A stretch of 8,187 bases of DNA, taken from assembly GCA_019310865.1 (NCBI GenBank), contig JAFDDL010000146.1, positions 1-8,187 of the forward strand, written 5' to 3'. Source of the stretch: Deltaproteobacteria bacterium. GTDB lineage: Bacteria; Desulfobacterota; Desulfobacteria; Desulfobacterales; JAFDDL01. Positions 1 through 7,287 of this stretch are shown piece after piece. The notes below the pieces were generated by a model, which was given only the letters and a program-made list of their open reading frames with translations, did no database searches and was not told the origin of the DNA. The translations under genes were made by a program, and so were the position numbers. How positions within the stretch are numbered: the first letter of the stretch is position 1; every line of letters begins with the position of its first letter.

Positions 1-229
1 CATCGAATGAAGTGGTTACATATTTTTTTCCATTTTAAGCCCCTTCAATTTTCGTCCGAGTTATATGATACACCCAACCGGGCATCGTATATAATAAATA
101 GGTGAATATATGGATTACATCCATGCATAAAGAGAGGGCAGTGCCACATGTCCATGCGTACGATTAACATCAATGTGCCATCGTGTGTGTTGTTTCAAAG
201 CGTACGGTTGGATTCAAAAGCTAATAAAA

Positions 230-249
230 TACCGACCGAATGATCGGGA
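230..249. promoter_or_regulatory. Candidate TetR-family operator, upstream copy
   Basis: This 20-bp imperfect dyad has the form TnCCGAnC-N4-GnTCGGnA. Read on the opposite strand, the site at 631-650 matches it at 14 of 20 positions with the dyad centres aligned, sharing the core GACCGAATG. Two related palindromes in one intergenic region suggest one regulator bound at two places. The regulator is not in the window, and no strong promoter is seen immediately around this copy. Confidence 0.35.
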
Positions 250-460
250 TGTTAACAGGGTGCAAATAAACTTGTCAAGAAAAATCTTACGGGTCTTTTT
301 TCGACTTGAATACCGTTCGCAGATCATTACCTGGCAGATTTATATAGGATTTTTCTACGGTTATTTCTGTGAAAAAGGAACGGTTCGGGCATTAAGGTGG
401 AAAAGATGTTGAAAAAAAATAATCATAACAAACTGAAAACATATAAGATTTAAATAATAT

Positions 461-500
461 CCTTGTGTTGATTGATAACCGCCATGTTGCGGCTGCAAGG
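461..500. repeat. Nested inverted repeat
   Basis: Outer arms CCTTG (461-465) and CAAGG (496-500) enclose an inner hairpin CCGC (479-482) / GCGG (489-492) with a six-base loop. No T-run follows the 3' arm, so an intrinsic terminator on the + strand is unlikely. It could be a structured RNA element or chance. Confidence 0.25.
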
Positions 501-558
501 TCGATACGGGTAAGCCATATTGAAAATCGGTCACCATTATACATGACCCTGATCGTGT

Positions 559-620
559 TAAAAAAAAAGACCTAAAAAAATAAAATAAGGCTTGACAAAC
601 AGATTTTACGAGAATATAAA
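559..620 (+). promoter_or_regulatory. Sigma70-type promoter with upstream A-tracts
   Basis: A consensus -35 TTGACA (592-597) and a -10 TATAAA (615-620, five of six to consensus) are separated by the ideal 17 nt. Upstream, A-tracts at about 560-568 and 574-580 followed by AAAA at 582-585 resemble an UP element or bent DNA. Transcription would start near 627, giving a leader of roughly 355 nt before the ATG at 983. This is the strongest promoter in the window and probably drives the whole + strand gene set. Confidence 0.75.
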
Positions 621-630
621 GGGTTTAACG

Positions 631-650
631 AACCAACCATTCGGTCAGTT
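631..650. promoter_or_regulatory. Candidate TetR-family operator at the transcription start
   Basis: The dyad AACnnACC-N4-GGTnnGTT is centred at 640/641, about 20 nt past the -10 hexamer and just downstream of the predicted start of transcription. A repressor bound here would block the promoter at 592-620. Half-sites of the ACCnACC...GGT kind are common for TetR/AcrR-family repressors, but the family assignment is inference. A related copy lies at 230-249. Confidence 0.5.
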
Positions 651-677
651 TAGATGAAGGTGTTCGGGCCAAGTTAA

Positions 678-696
678 TCAGTGCCACAGACACTGA
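678..696 (+). promoter_or_regulatory. Leader hairpin
   Basis: TCAGTG (678-683) pairs perfectly with CACTGA (691-696) around a seven-base loop in the predicted 5' leader. No U-run follows, so it is not a terminator. It may stabilise the leader RNA or be part of a larger fold. Confidence 0.3.
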
Positions 697-783
697 CGAT
701 TATAGATATAAACCGTTTCAACTGAATTGTTGCCCATCCGGACCGTTTGTTAATTAATTTGGTTTATCATACTGAAGCACACT

Positions 784-821
784 TCCTCCGATACGGGCCA
801 TGATCCTTATATATAGGAGGG
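784..821 (+). promoter_or_regulatory. Hairpin hiding a Shine-Dalgarno sequence
   Basis: CCTCC (785-789) is complementary to GGAGG (816-820), the core of the Shine-Dalgarno of the small ORF at 830. Pairing extends by a U-G at 784/821 and, past one G-A mismatch, by three A-U pairs (791-793 with 812-814), leaving an 18-nt loop. In the folded state the ribosome site is closed. The arrangement is typical of translational control by temperature, ligand, sRNA or protein, but no known riboswitch class is recognised. Confidence 0.4.
815..821 (+). promoter_or_regulatory. Strong Shine-Dalgarno of the small ORF
   Basis: AGGAGGG lies 8 nt upstream of the ATG at 830. It is nearly a full complement of the 16S rRNA tail and the best-matched ribosome site in the window. 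It is the main evidence that the short frame behind it is translated. Confidence 0.6.
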
Positions 822-829
822 CATTAGAT

Positions 830-964
830 ATGAAAAACAGAAAGTTAAGAAAAATCATTCGGCACACCCAAGCTGTTTCCCGATTAGCTGAACTTAATTT
901 CTGGCGCAGACTAAGGCTACTAGAATCGCCAACTGCCAGGAAAACACTGACATTTGTCGAGTAG
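830..964 (+). CDS. Small basic protein or leader peptide, 44 aa
   Basis: I do not recognise this product. The frame starts with ATG and ends with TAG at 962-964. It encodes 44 residues with about 12 Lys/Arg against 3 Glu; eight of the basic residues lie within the first 27 positions. It has no cysteine and no clear membrane segment; a central stretch (residues 14-31) could form an amphipathic helix with Trp25. Its support is the AGGAGGG ribosome site at ideal spacing and its position 18 nt ahead of the YCF48-like gene, whose own Shine-Dalgarno starts 8 nt past this stop. It could be a true small protein, an RNA- or membrane-binding peptide, or a leader peptide coupling translation to the next gene. 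Codon bias or homologues would be needed to decide, and coding status is uncertain. Confidence 0.45.
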   Translation: MKNRKLRKIIRHTQAVSRLAELNFWRRLRLLESPTARKTLTFVE

Positions 965-972
965 GGTCGGTT

Positions 973-977
973 AGGAG
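973..977 (+). promoter_or_regulatory. Ribosome site deciding the ATG 983 start
   Basis: AGGAG sits 5 nt before ATG 983 but only 2 nt before the in-frame TTG at 980. The ATG is therefore the better start for the propeller gene. Confidence 0.6.
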
Positions 978-982
978 TATTG

Positions 983-2068
983 ATGAAAACACCATTACCC
1001 AAAAGGGCGATGATAACGGCCCTGATAGTATTCTTAATGGTAACCGTTACGGGTGCGCAAGCAGAAGAAGTTGAGAAAGATATCACCTTCATTGATACCC
1101 TTTATTCAGTGACCATGAACAAAGCGTCTGAAACCTGGTGCTGTGGATTTAACGGAATTATTTATTATTCGGGAGACGGCGGTGAAAAGTGGGTGAAACA
1201 AGAAACCCAGACTAAAAAGACCCTTTTCAAAGTTGTCTCTCTTGATGCCAAAAACTTGGTGGCATGTGGTCAGGGGGGGACGGTCCTGCGAACCGTTGAT
1301 GGTGGGAAAAGGTGGAATAAGGTGGAAACACCTCTCAATATAGCGCTGATGGACATGTCTTTTGAAGACACACAGGTTGGTTGTGCCGTGGGCGATCGAA
1401 GTGGCGTTTTGCGCACCGGTGATGGTGGTGTCACCTGGGAAAAAGGAATAATCCTAAAAGATCCCCTTGCTGATAACTCGGATGAATCCGAAGACGACTT
1501 TAATCCCCTATTGGAGGATGGTGACGATACGGAAAAAGAGTTTGTCATATATGGCGTAAGCCTCGCAGACCGGAACATTGGTTATGCAGCAGGAGAGTTC
1601 GGCATTTTTTTAAAAACGACTAATGGGGGAAAGACCTGGACGAAAATCACCGTTGAAGAGGCGGAGGGAAAGTCCATTTTTGGTGTGTTTGCACAGTCTC
1701 CGAAAAGGGTGTGGGTAGTTGGTATAGACGGGATGATGCTTTTAAGTGAAGACGGGGGGGAAAGCTGGAAACGCATTGATTCTTCCGTAACGAAGCACCT
1801 TTTCGCTGTAAAATTTAAGGGGAGATTGGGCTATGCCATCGGGAAGGAAGGCATCTATTTAAAGTCCAACGATAATGGGGACACATGGGAGTTGATAAAC
1901 ATCGGGGCCAAATTTTATCTACAGGATATAGAACTCATTAAAGACGCGGGTTGGATAGTCGGGGCCCATGGTTGGTTATATGAAACCCGGAACGGCGGGA
2001 AGAGCTTCAATGTTGTCAGAAGCTCGCCGTCAGGTGTGATACCGCTCGCATTGGGACGCCTTTTCTAA
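983..2068 (+). CDS. Secreted YCF48-like seven-bladed beta-propeller
   Basis: This is a 361-residue exported protein of the YCF48/BNR (Asp-box) propeller type. Residues 1-27 form a Sec signal peptide: Lys7-Arg8, a hydrophobic core at 9-24, and an Ala-Gln-Ala cleavage site before Glu28. Seven Asp-box motifs of the form SxDGGxxW follow at about 63, 104, 145, 212, 255, 295 and 335, the last degenerate (ending in Phe). Each comes after a strand with a G-x-x-G signature, so seven blades are expected. A very acidic insert (about 160-186) lies between blades 3 and 4. YCF48 itself is a photosystem II assembly factor, but bacterial homologues are widespread, and pairs with an RND permease as here are common in Proteobacteria. 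The likely role is a periplasmic scaffold or partner of the permease encoded 58 bp downstream. There is no sign of enzyme activity, although sialidases share the Asp-box. Confidence 0.85.
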   Translation: MKTPLPKRAMITALIVFLMVTVTGAQAEEVEKDITFIDTLYSVTMNKASETWCCGFNGIIYYSGDGGEKWVKQETQTKKTLFKVVSLDAKNLVACGQGGTVLRTVDGGKRWNKVETPLNIALMDMSFEDTQVGCAVGDRSGVLRTGDGGVTWEKGIILKDPLADNSDESEDDFNPLLEDGDDTEKEFVIYGVSLADRNIGYAAGEFGIFLKTTNGGKTWTKITVEEAEGKSIFGVFAQSPKRVWVVGIDGMMLLSEDGGESWKRIDSSVTKHLFAVKFKGRLGYAIGKEGIYLKSNDNGDTWELINIGAKFYLQDIELIKDAGWIVGAHGWLYETRNGGKSFNVVRSSPSGVIPLALGRLF

Positions 2069-2114
2069 CAAGGGCGGTTTTAAAAGGGTATTTATTCATA
2101 ATATTTATAATAAT

Positions 2115-2118
2115 GGAG
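2115..2118 (+). promoter_or_regulatory. Ribosome site supporting a TTG start
   Basis: GGAG lies 8 nt before TTG 2127. No ATG or GTG with a comparable site is nearby, and the TTG start gives the short charged N-terminus before TM1 that RND permeases have. Confidence 0.6.
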
Positions 2119-2126
2119 AAAGTATT

Positions 2127-4544
2127 TTGAAGAATACGTGGCAAGAAAATCTTGGGGAAAAGATCATTGCCTTTAGGTGGCCTATTTTGATAATTATTTT
2201 TCTCTTCACCGGGTACATGGGGTATGAGACCTACCGCCTTAATGTTCAGACCTATTTCAGGGATCTCCTCCCCCAGAATCATCCCTATGTCCTGAATCAT
2301 ATCAAGCATCAAAAACAATTTGGTGGCGCCAACCAGGTGACGATTCAGCTTAAAGTGAAGAAAGATACGATATTCAACCCGCAGACCCTTCAAAAACTCT
2401 GGGATCTCAATGAAGACTGCCAGTTTTTACCCTGTGTGGATAAGTACAAGGTAATCAGTTTGGCTGCCAAAAAAATAAGAAACGTAAAGGTCACCGATTG
2501 GGGGATTAAATCACCGCCCATTATGAAAACCGTTCCCGACAATCCAGGGAAAATTGATGAACTGGAGGATGCCGTTCTAAAGAATGATATGGTTTACGGC
2601 GGGCTCGTGTCGTTGGACAAAAAAGCAGCTTTGATTATTACGGACTTTTTTGAAGAAAATATCGATTACACTAAAATATTCACTGCCCTACAAGATTTGA
2701 AAAAAAAATACGAAGATGAAAATCATACCATTTCAATGGCAGGATTTCCCCTCGTTTATGGCTACGTCACGAAGTATCTCGGGCAGACTTTTAATATTAT
2801 GGTGATTATCCTGGTGGTGGTCGCCGGCTTTCTTTATCTTTCAACGTTGACATGGAGAGGAACGATTCTGCCGATTATTTCCGGCTTACTCTGCGGGCTA
2901 TGGGGCGCCGGGATTATGTCCGTGATGGGGTACAATCTGGATCCCTTAGTGATTGTCCTTCCCTTCATCATTTTGTTGATGGCGATTCGACATTCCGTCC
3001 AAGTTGTCAAGCGATTCAACGAACTTTATTTCGAAGAAGGTGGTCTCGCAGAAGGGGACAAAAGGGCGGCTTCTGTTTTATCGGTGAAGGAGCTTCTGAC
3101 ACCTGCGTTTTCAGGCATTATTACGGATGCGGCAGGTCTTTTCCTTGTTGCGATCGCACCCATTGCCATGCTGCGAAAGGTGTCCATTACCGCAACGATA
3201 TGGATTCTGTTGACACTGGTCATTGCGCTGGTCCTTAATCCAATTTTACTCTCATTGAACAAGAGCCCCAAGCGCAAACGCAAACGGGATGTTCTTGATT
3301 CTTTCATGTCCTGGACCGGTCGCATCGTCATACACCCACGAGTGAAATATGGTTTTGTAATTTTTTGGTGTGGGATGTTGGTTTTGGGCATATCCTATTC
3401 CAAAGGTCACCTCATTATAGGAGAAACAAGACCCGGGACAAGTATCCTTTGGCCCGATGATCAATACAATATCGATGTGGCTGCGATGGATCGGCATTTC
3501 CCGGGCATGCTCAATCCCTTGGCCATCTATTTCGAGGGTAAAGAATTCGAGTCTCTTAAAGAACCGGAATCCCTGTATGAACTGGCAAGTTTTCAAAAAC
3601 ACATGGAAATGTCGACCGACGTAACAAAAACCCATTCAATTATAGACCTGGTAAGAAGGGTCTCCATGACCTTTCACGAGGACCACCCGAAATGGGAGGT
3701 GTTACCGGAAACAAAGATCGATGTAGGACAAATGCTCCTGGTTTTGACTTATGGCGGGGCTGAGCCGGGGGATTTCGACAGATATTTCGACTGGTCCTAC
3801 AAGGATTCCAATTTCTTGGTTTATATTGTTGATCAAACCGGAGATACTATCCGAAAAGTTATGGACAGGGCAAAGGCATATGTGCACAAGATAAACCAGG
3901 AGACAACCACCGGAAAGTTTATCTTGGCTGGGGGGCCTATGGGGGTGCTGGCGGCTTCGGATGAAGCGCTAAGCGATGCTTCTACACTGATACTTGAGTC
4001 CATTCTGGGTTTTATTTTCATCGTTACCCTGATCACATACCGGTCCGTATTGGCCGGTATTCTTGTCGTCTTCCCCCTCGTCATATCCAATTACATTGTT
4101 TACTCCTATATGAACTATAACCAACTCGGATTAACCGTCGCAACCATTCCGGTTTGCGCTATAGGACTCGGGCTTGGTGTAGATTTTATCTACTACATCA
4201 TCAGTAGAATTAGAGACGATTATGCCGTATTTGGAGATCTTGATAAAAGTATCCAAAATACACTTTCAACAACCGGTAGGGCTGTATTTATCCTGGGGAT
4301 AACCCTGTGCATCGGTGTCATGGCTTGGCGCTTTTCTAATCTCATGTTTCAAGCTCAGATGGGGTTTCTCATCGGATTTGTTTTGATCCTCAATCTGATG
4401 AACGCTATTTTTCTAATTCCATCATTGATTGCCATGCTGAAGCCGAAATTCATTACAAAAACATTGGTGTCGAAATCTGGAAAGGAACATGCAAGAAGTG
4501 TCGCGACCTTATCCCAGATAGCCGATGGGGGGATTACTGCCTGA
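2127..4544 (+). CDS. RND/MMPL-family inner-membrane transporter
   Basis: This 805-residue protein has the duplicated RND plan. TM1 (about 19-32) is followed by a periplasmic domain (33-220), TM2-6 (about 222-378), a basic cytoplasmic link rich in Lys/Arg (around 379-392) and TM7 (about 407-425). A second periplasmic domain (426-618) and TM8-12 (about 619-771) complete it. The C-terminal half has the typical G-L-G-L-G-V-D-F motif with Asp686, the expected proton-relay acid. The matching place in TM4 reads A-I-R-H-S-V-Q (Arg288, His289) and has no Asp. RND/MMPL proteins export lipids and other hydrophobic compounds using proton motive force. The substrate cannot be read from sequence. Initiation is at TTG. 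The gene is 58 bp behind the propeller gene with no terminator between, so the two are probably co-transcribed. No outer-membrane channel or fusion protein is seen in the window. Confidence 0.85.
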   Translation: MKNTWQENLGEKIIAFRWPILIIIFLFTGYMGYETYRLNVQTYFRDLLPQNHPYVLNHIKHQKQFGGANQVTIQLKVKKDTIFNPQTLQKLWDLNEDCQFLPCVDKYKVISLAAKKIRNVKVTDWGIKSPPIMKTVPDNPGKIDELEDAVLKNDMVYGGLVSLDKKAALIITDFFEENIDYTKIFTALQDLKKKYEDENHTISMAGFPLVYGYVTKYLGQTFNIMVIILVVVAGFLYLSTLTWRGTILPIISGLLCGLWGAGIMSVMGYNLDPLVIVLPFIILLMAIRHSVQVVKRFNELYFEEGGLAEGDKRAASVLSVKELLTPAFSGIITDAAGLFLVAIAPIAMLRKVSITATIWILLTLVIALVLNPILLSLNKSPKRKRKRDVLDSFMSWTGRIVIHPRVKYGFVIFWCGMLVLGISYSKGHLIIGETRPGTSILWPDDQYNIDVAAMDRHFPGMLNPLAIYFEGKEFESLKEPESLYELASFQKHMEMSTDVTKTHSIIDLVRRVSMTFHEDHPKWEVLPETKIDVGQMLLVLTYGGAEPGDFDRYFDWSYKDSNFLVYIVDQTGDTIRKVMDRAKAYVHKINQETTTGKFILAGGPMGVLAASDEALSDASTLILESILGFIFIVTLITYRSVLAGILVVFPLVISNYIVYSYMNYNQLGLTVATIPVCAIGLGLGVDFIYYIISRIRDDYAVFGDLDKSIQNTLSTTGRAVFILGITLCIGVMAWRFSNLMFQAQMGFLIGFVLILNLMNAIFLIPSLIAMLKPKFITKTLVSKSGKEHARSVATLSQIADGGITA

Positions 4545-4619
4545 TCGTAATGTGGGCTGAGAAAAATTAGCAGATCCTATTGCCGAATAAAATATGTAGA
4601 AACGGACGGAACTATCGAA

Positions 4620-4922
4620 ATGAAACAGTATTCAATGACTTCGACATGCTGGACCAGGGAGATGTCACCAGTAAAATATTGCAAATACGTCATAATGGAA
4701 GACCGTTGCAAGAATTGCGGTGCTTGCCTGGAGGTATGCCTTGATAATGCCATTAAACGGTCAGCAGAAGAGGTTTGCGAAATTAATGAGAAGCTGTGTA
4801 CGCACTGCGGGTTGTGCATGGAAGCCTGTCAGGTAAGTGCGATTAAAAAGAAATTTAGTATTTCCGTTCTTATGGGTAATTTGACAAGCGCCAAGGAAAG
4901 GAGTGAAAATAAATATGTCTGA
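4620..4922 (+). CDS. Ferredoxin with two 4Fe-4S clusters
   Basis: This 100-residue protein has two classic Cx2Cx2Cx3C motifs: Cys30/33/36/40 and Cys60/63/66/70. Pro, normally found after the last Cys, is replaced by Leu in the first motif and Gln in the second. It is a soluble bacterial-type dicluster electron carrier with extensions: 29 residues ahead of the first motif, with extra cysteines at 10 and 21, and a 30-residue basic tail. The start at ATG 4620 has only a weak ribosome site (GGACGGA). ATGs at 4635, 4662 and 4695 are no better, so the N-terminus is uncertain. The 3' end overlaps the next gene by 8 nt, implying coupled translation. It is therefore likely to be a dedicated electron partner or extra subunit of the molybdenum enzyme. 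Confidence 0.85.
   Translation: MKQYSMTSTCWTREMSPVKYCKYVIMEDRCKNCGACLEVCLDNAIKRSAEEVCEINEKLCTHCGLCMEACQVSAIKKKFSISVLMGNLTSAKERSENKYV
4898..4903 (+). promoter_or_regulatory. Ribosome site of the molybdoenzyme gene
   Basis: AAGGAG lies 11 nt before ATG 4915, inside the end of the ferredoxin gene. The in-frame GTG at 4903 overlaps this site and cannot use it, so ATG 4915 is preferred. Confidence 0.6.
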
Positions 4923-7287
4923 AAAAAGCAAGAAAAAGTACCCGGCATCTGTGACACTCACCGATGATGGTGGCAGGATTGTTCAGACCAACTGCTTTGA
5001 GTGTCATAGTAAGTGCGGCGTCCTTGTGTACGTGGACAGTGAGGAACGCGTATACAAGGTTACGGGAAACCCGGCAGATCCACAAAACCAGGGAACTGTA
5101 TGTTCGAAAGCACAGGCCGCCAAAAAAATCCTCTACCACCCCGATCGCGTGAATTATCCGTTGAGGCGAGTGGGAGAAAAGGGAGAGGGGAAGTGGGAGG
5201 AAATAACATGGGCCGAAGCATTAGAGACGATCTCTAGTAAGCTCCTGGCCTATAAAGAGCAGTACGGGCCTGAGTCCGTTGTTTTCGGGCAAGGAACTGG
5301 GAGAGGGACCAATCAGTGGTGCCAGCGGTTGGGAAAGAGCTTCGGTATGAACCACTGGTGTTGCCCGGCGCATGTCTGTCTTCTGCCTGACATGATGACG
5401 TCCATGATTACCTGCGGCATTTTTCACCTCTGGGACTGAGCTGAATTTGCGAAATCGAATTGTATTGTTTTATGGGGTGCCAATCCGAATTGGACTGAAG
5501 GCCATTATACGAATGTTCCCATGGTGGAGGGGCGGACCCAGGGCGCCAAAATAATCGTCATCGACCCCCATTTTGAACACCCCATGGCACACAAGGCCGA
5601 CTATTGGTTGCCCATTCGTCCAGGGACGGACGGGGCGCTGGCCATGGCGTGGATGCATGTCATCATCAACGAAGATCTTTACGATCACGCATTTGTGGAG
5701 AAGTGGACCAATGCCTCCCACTTGATCAATTGTGAAAACATGGCGCCCCTTACCGAAGCCATGGTGAGTTCGGAAGGGGATGAGACCCAATTTGTCGTCT
5801 GGGATAAGGAGAGCAAACAGGCTGTCGGGGCTCAAAAAGAGGGGATGGATGCGGCACTGGAAGGCTCCTTCGAGGTCGTCTTGGCGAATGGGGAAAAATG
5901 TACGGTCAAGACCGTTTGGAGCCTTTTTCTCGAACGTGTAGCGCAGTATCCCCCTGAGAAGGTCGCTGAAATGACCTGGCTGGATGCGGACCTTATTAAG
6001 AATTCAGCCCGTTTGTATGCGGAAAGTTCTCCAGGTGCCTCCATCGCTACCATGCAGGGTGTGGAAGAGCACCTCAACTGCACCCATGCCATCAGGGATA
6101 TATGCGTTCTCATTGCCATTACGGGTAATTTGGATGCTCCCGGCGGGAATGTCTTTATTCCGTTTTGGAACGAGATGTTGGGTCCCCATTTAACCGGTCC
6201 CGCTCCTCCTCAGCAGATGGAGAAAAAGCTGGGTGATCTTCGGCTATACCCTATCAGTCAGCCCACGGCGATTTGGCAAGCCATTCTAACGGAAGATCCT
6301 TACCCGATCAAAGCCTATGTGACCATCCAGGGAAACCCCCTGTCCTGGTCGGAAGATCCTCATAATACAGAGAAAGCCCTTCGAAAAGTCGACTTCCTGG
6401 TGGTGATGGACTATTTTATTTCTCCCACTGCGGAACTGGCCGATATTGTGTTGCCGAGTGCCCACTGGACCGAGCGCGACTACATTGCAGAGGAACTCTG
6501 CGGAAGGTATTACTACGCCCAGCAACGGTCCATCGATCCGCTCTATGAAAGAAAATCCGATATCTGGTTCATGCGGGAGCTGGGAAGACGAATTGCCCCG
6601 GAGTGGTGGCCGTGGGAAACAGACGAAGAACTTTTCGACTATCAATTAGGCCCCTACAATTTGACTTGGGAAGAATTGAAAGAAATGTGGGTCTTCCTGG
6701 CTGCTCCGGAAGTCTACAATTTTTATGAAAGACAAAGAATGGAGACACCATCCGGACTGGTTGAAATTTTCAGTAATGTGCTGAATTCCGTTGGAGGGGA
6801 TCCGCTGCCGGGTTATATGGAACTCCCGTCTCCCACTCCCGAGTATCCATTTATGATTATTACCGGTAGACGCTATCCGAATTTCTACCATTCGGGCTAT
6901 AGAAATATCTCCTGGCTTCGTGAACTGTCTCCTCATCCCATGGTGGATATCAATCCGAAATCCGCTAAAGAGCTGGGGATAAATGACCAAGATCTCGTGT
7001 GGCTGGAGACGCCATTCGGGAAGATACAGATGTTCGCCCGCCTGACAAACGCTGTACACCCGAAGGTCCTTAGCGCACCCCATGGATGGTGGCAGGCATG
7101 TGAAGAGCTTAATTTGCCGGGCTATCCAAACCATATTTCCAATGTAAATGTGCTGATGGACAAAGACGAATATAACCTGGAATTCGGTGCGCCCAACTTG
7201 CGAGCACGCTCGGTAAAGATCTATAAGGCAACGAAATCCGAGATTCCCGGATTTTCTTATTTAAATCTAAGGGAGGCGGAGCAATGA
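4915..7287 (+). CDS. Molybdopterin oxidoreductase catalytic subunit, acetylene-hydratase-like, with in-frame TGA
   Basis: Reading through the TGA at codon 175 gives a 790-residue DMSO-reductase-family protein of normal length. Cys27/30/34/63 (Cx2Cx3Cx28C) bind the proximal 4Fe-4S cluster, and Lys65 fits the conserved electron-relay Lys. Cys155 in H-V-C-L-L-P aligns with the Mo/W ligand (Sec140 in E. coli FdhF). Further signatures are I-V-L-W-G-A-N-P just after the TGA, D-P-H at 217-219, A-D-I-V-L-P at 509-514 followed by H-W-T-E-R-D, and a C-terminal cofactor-binding domain from about 643. From remembered sequences the closest match is acetylene hydratase (similar spacing and C-terminus). The catalytic Asp after its second cluster Cys is His31 here, so hydratase activity is doubtful. 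There is no Tat signal, so the subunit should stay in the cytoplasm. It overlaps the ferredoxin gene (8 nt) and the DmsB-like gene (4 nt, ATGA). If the TGA stops translation, only a useless 174-residue piece is made. Confidence 0.8.
5437..5439 (+). other. In-frame TGA codon within the molybdoenzyme gene
   Basis: The codon reads D-(TGA)-A-E-F, 20 residues after the Mo-ligand Cys155 and just before the strand I-V-L-W-G. The frame is the same on both sides, so a substitution rather than an indel is the minimal explanation; TGG (Trp), CGA (Arg) and GGA (Gly) are each one base away. Compared with acetylene hydratase the site lies in a loop of variable length, not in the active centre. TGA is the normal stop of the RND, ferredoxin, molybdoenzyme and DmsB-like genes here, so a reassigned code is excluded. 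The only near hairpin is 5444-5449 with 5456-5461, which is A-U rich and too close to the TGA for a typical bacterial SECIS. A substitution or read error is most likely; selenocysteine is possible but not supported. Confidence 0.85.

Larger units (their letters stand above)
1..591. other. AT-rich intergenic region without a supported gene
   Basis: No ORF here has both a good ribosome site and a recognisable product. The longest candidate (173-412) has no Shine-Dalgarno and an unconvincing composition. A perfect -10 hexamer TATAAT lies at 90-95 with only a poor -35 (GATACA, 67-72, 17-nt spacer). It could drive a 31-codon frame at 148-243 that is preceded by AGAGAGGG, but that frame resembles nothing I know. 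The region also holds a TetR-type palindrome (230-249), a nested inverted repeat (461-500) and A-tracts leading into the promoter at 592. The gene upstream of position 1 is outside the window, so this may be its 3' side, a divergent control region, or both. Confidence 0.6.

Noticed and set aside
148..243. 31-codon frame with AGAGAGGG nine bases upstream
   Set aside because: The ribosome site is fair, but the product is short and unrecognised and the only promoter has a poor -35. Not enough to call a gene.
173..412. 79-codon frame in the upstream spacer
   Set aside because: It has no ribosome site and no recognisable features, and it spans the palindrome at 230-249.
406..453. 15-codon Lys/Asn-rich frame behind AAGGTGG
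   Set aside because: It is very short and its composition simply follows the local A-rich DNA.
461..500. Intrinsic terminator of an upstream gene
   Set aside because: No T-run follows the repeat.
754..1092. 112-codon frame on the minus strand
   Set aside because: It runs opposite to the small ORF and the signal-peptide region of the propeller gene and has no family features.
5437..5439. TGA read as Trp by a changed genetic code
   Set aside because: TGA is used as the real stop at 4542, 4920, 7285 and 7854 in this window.
5444..5461. Hairpin after the TGA as a SECIS element
   Set aside because: The stem is six pairs, mostly A-U with one G-U. The loop begins about 10 nt after the TGA, closer than typical bacterial SECIS, and lacks the usual early G in the loop.
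5521..7287. Independent gene starting at ATG 5521
   Set aside because: There is no ribosome site at a usable distance, and the conserved strand I-V-L-W-G-A-N-P lies before this ATG in the same frame. It is the continuation of the gene starting at 4915.
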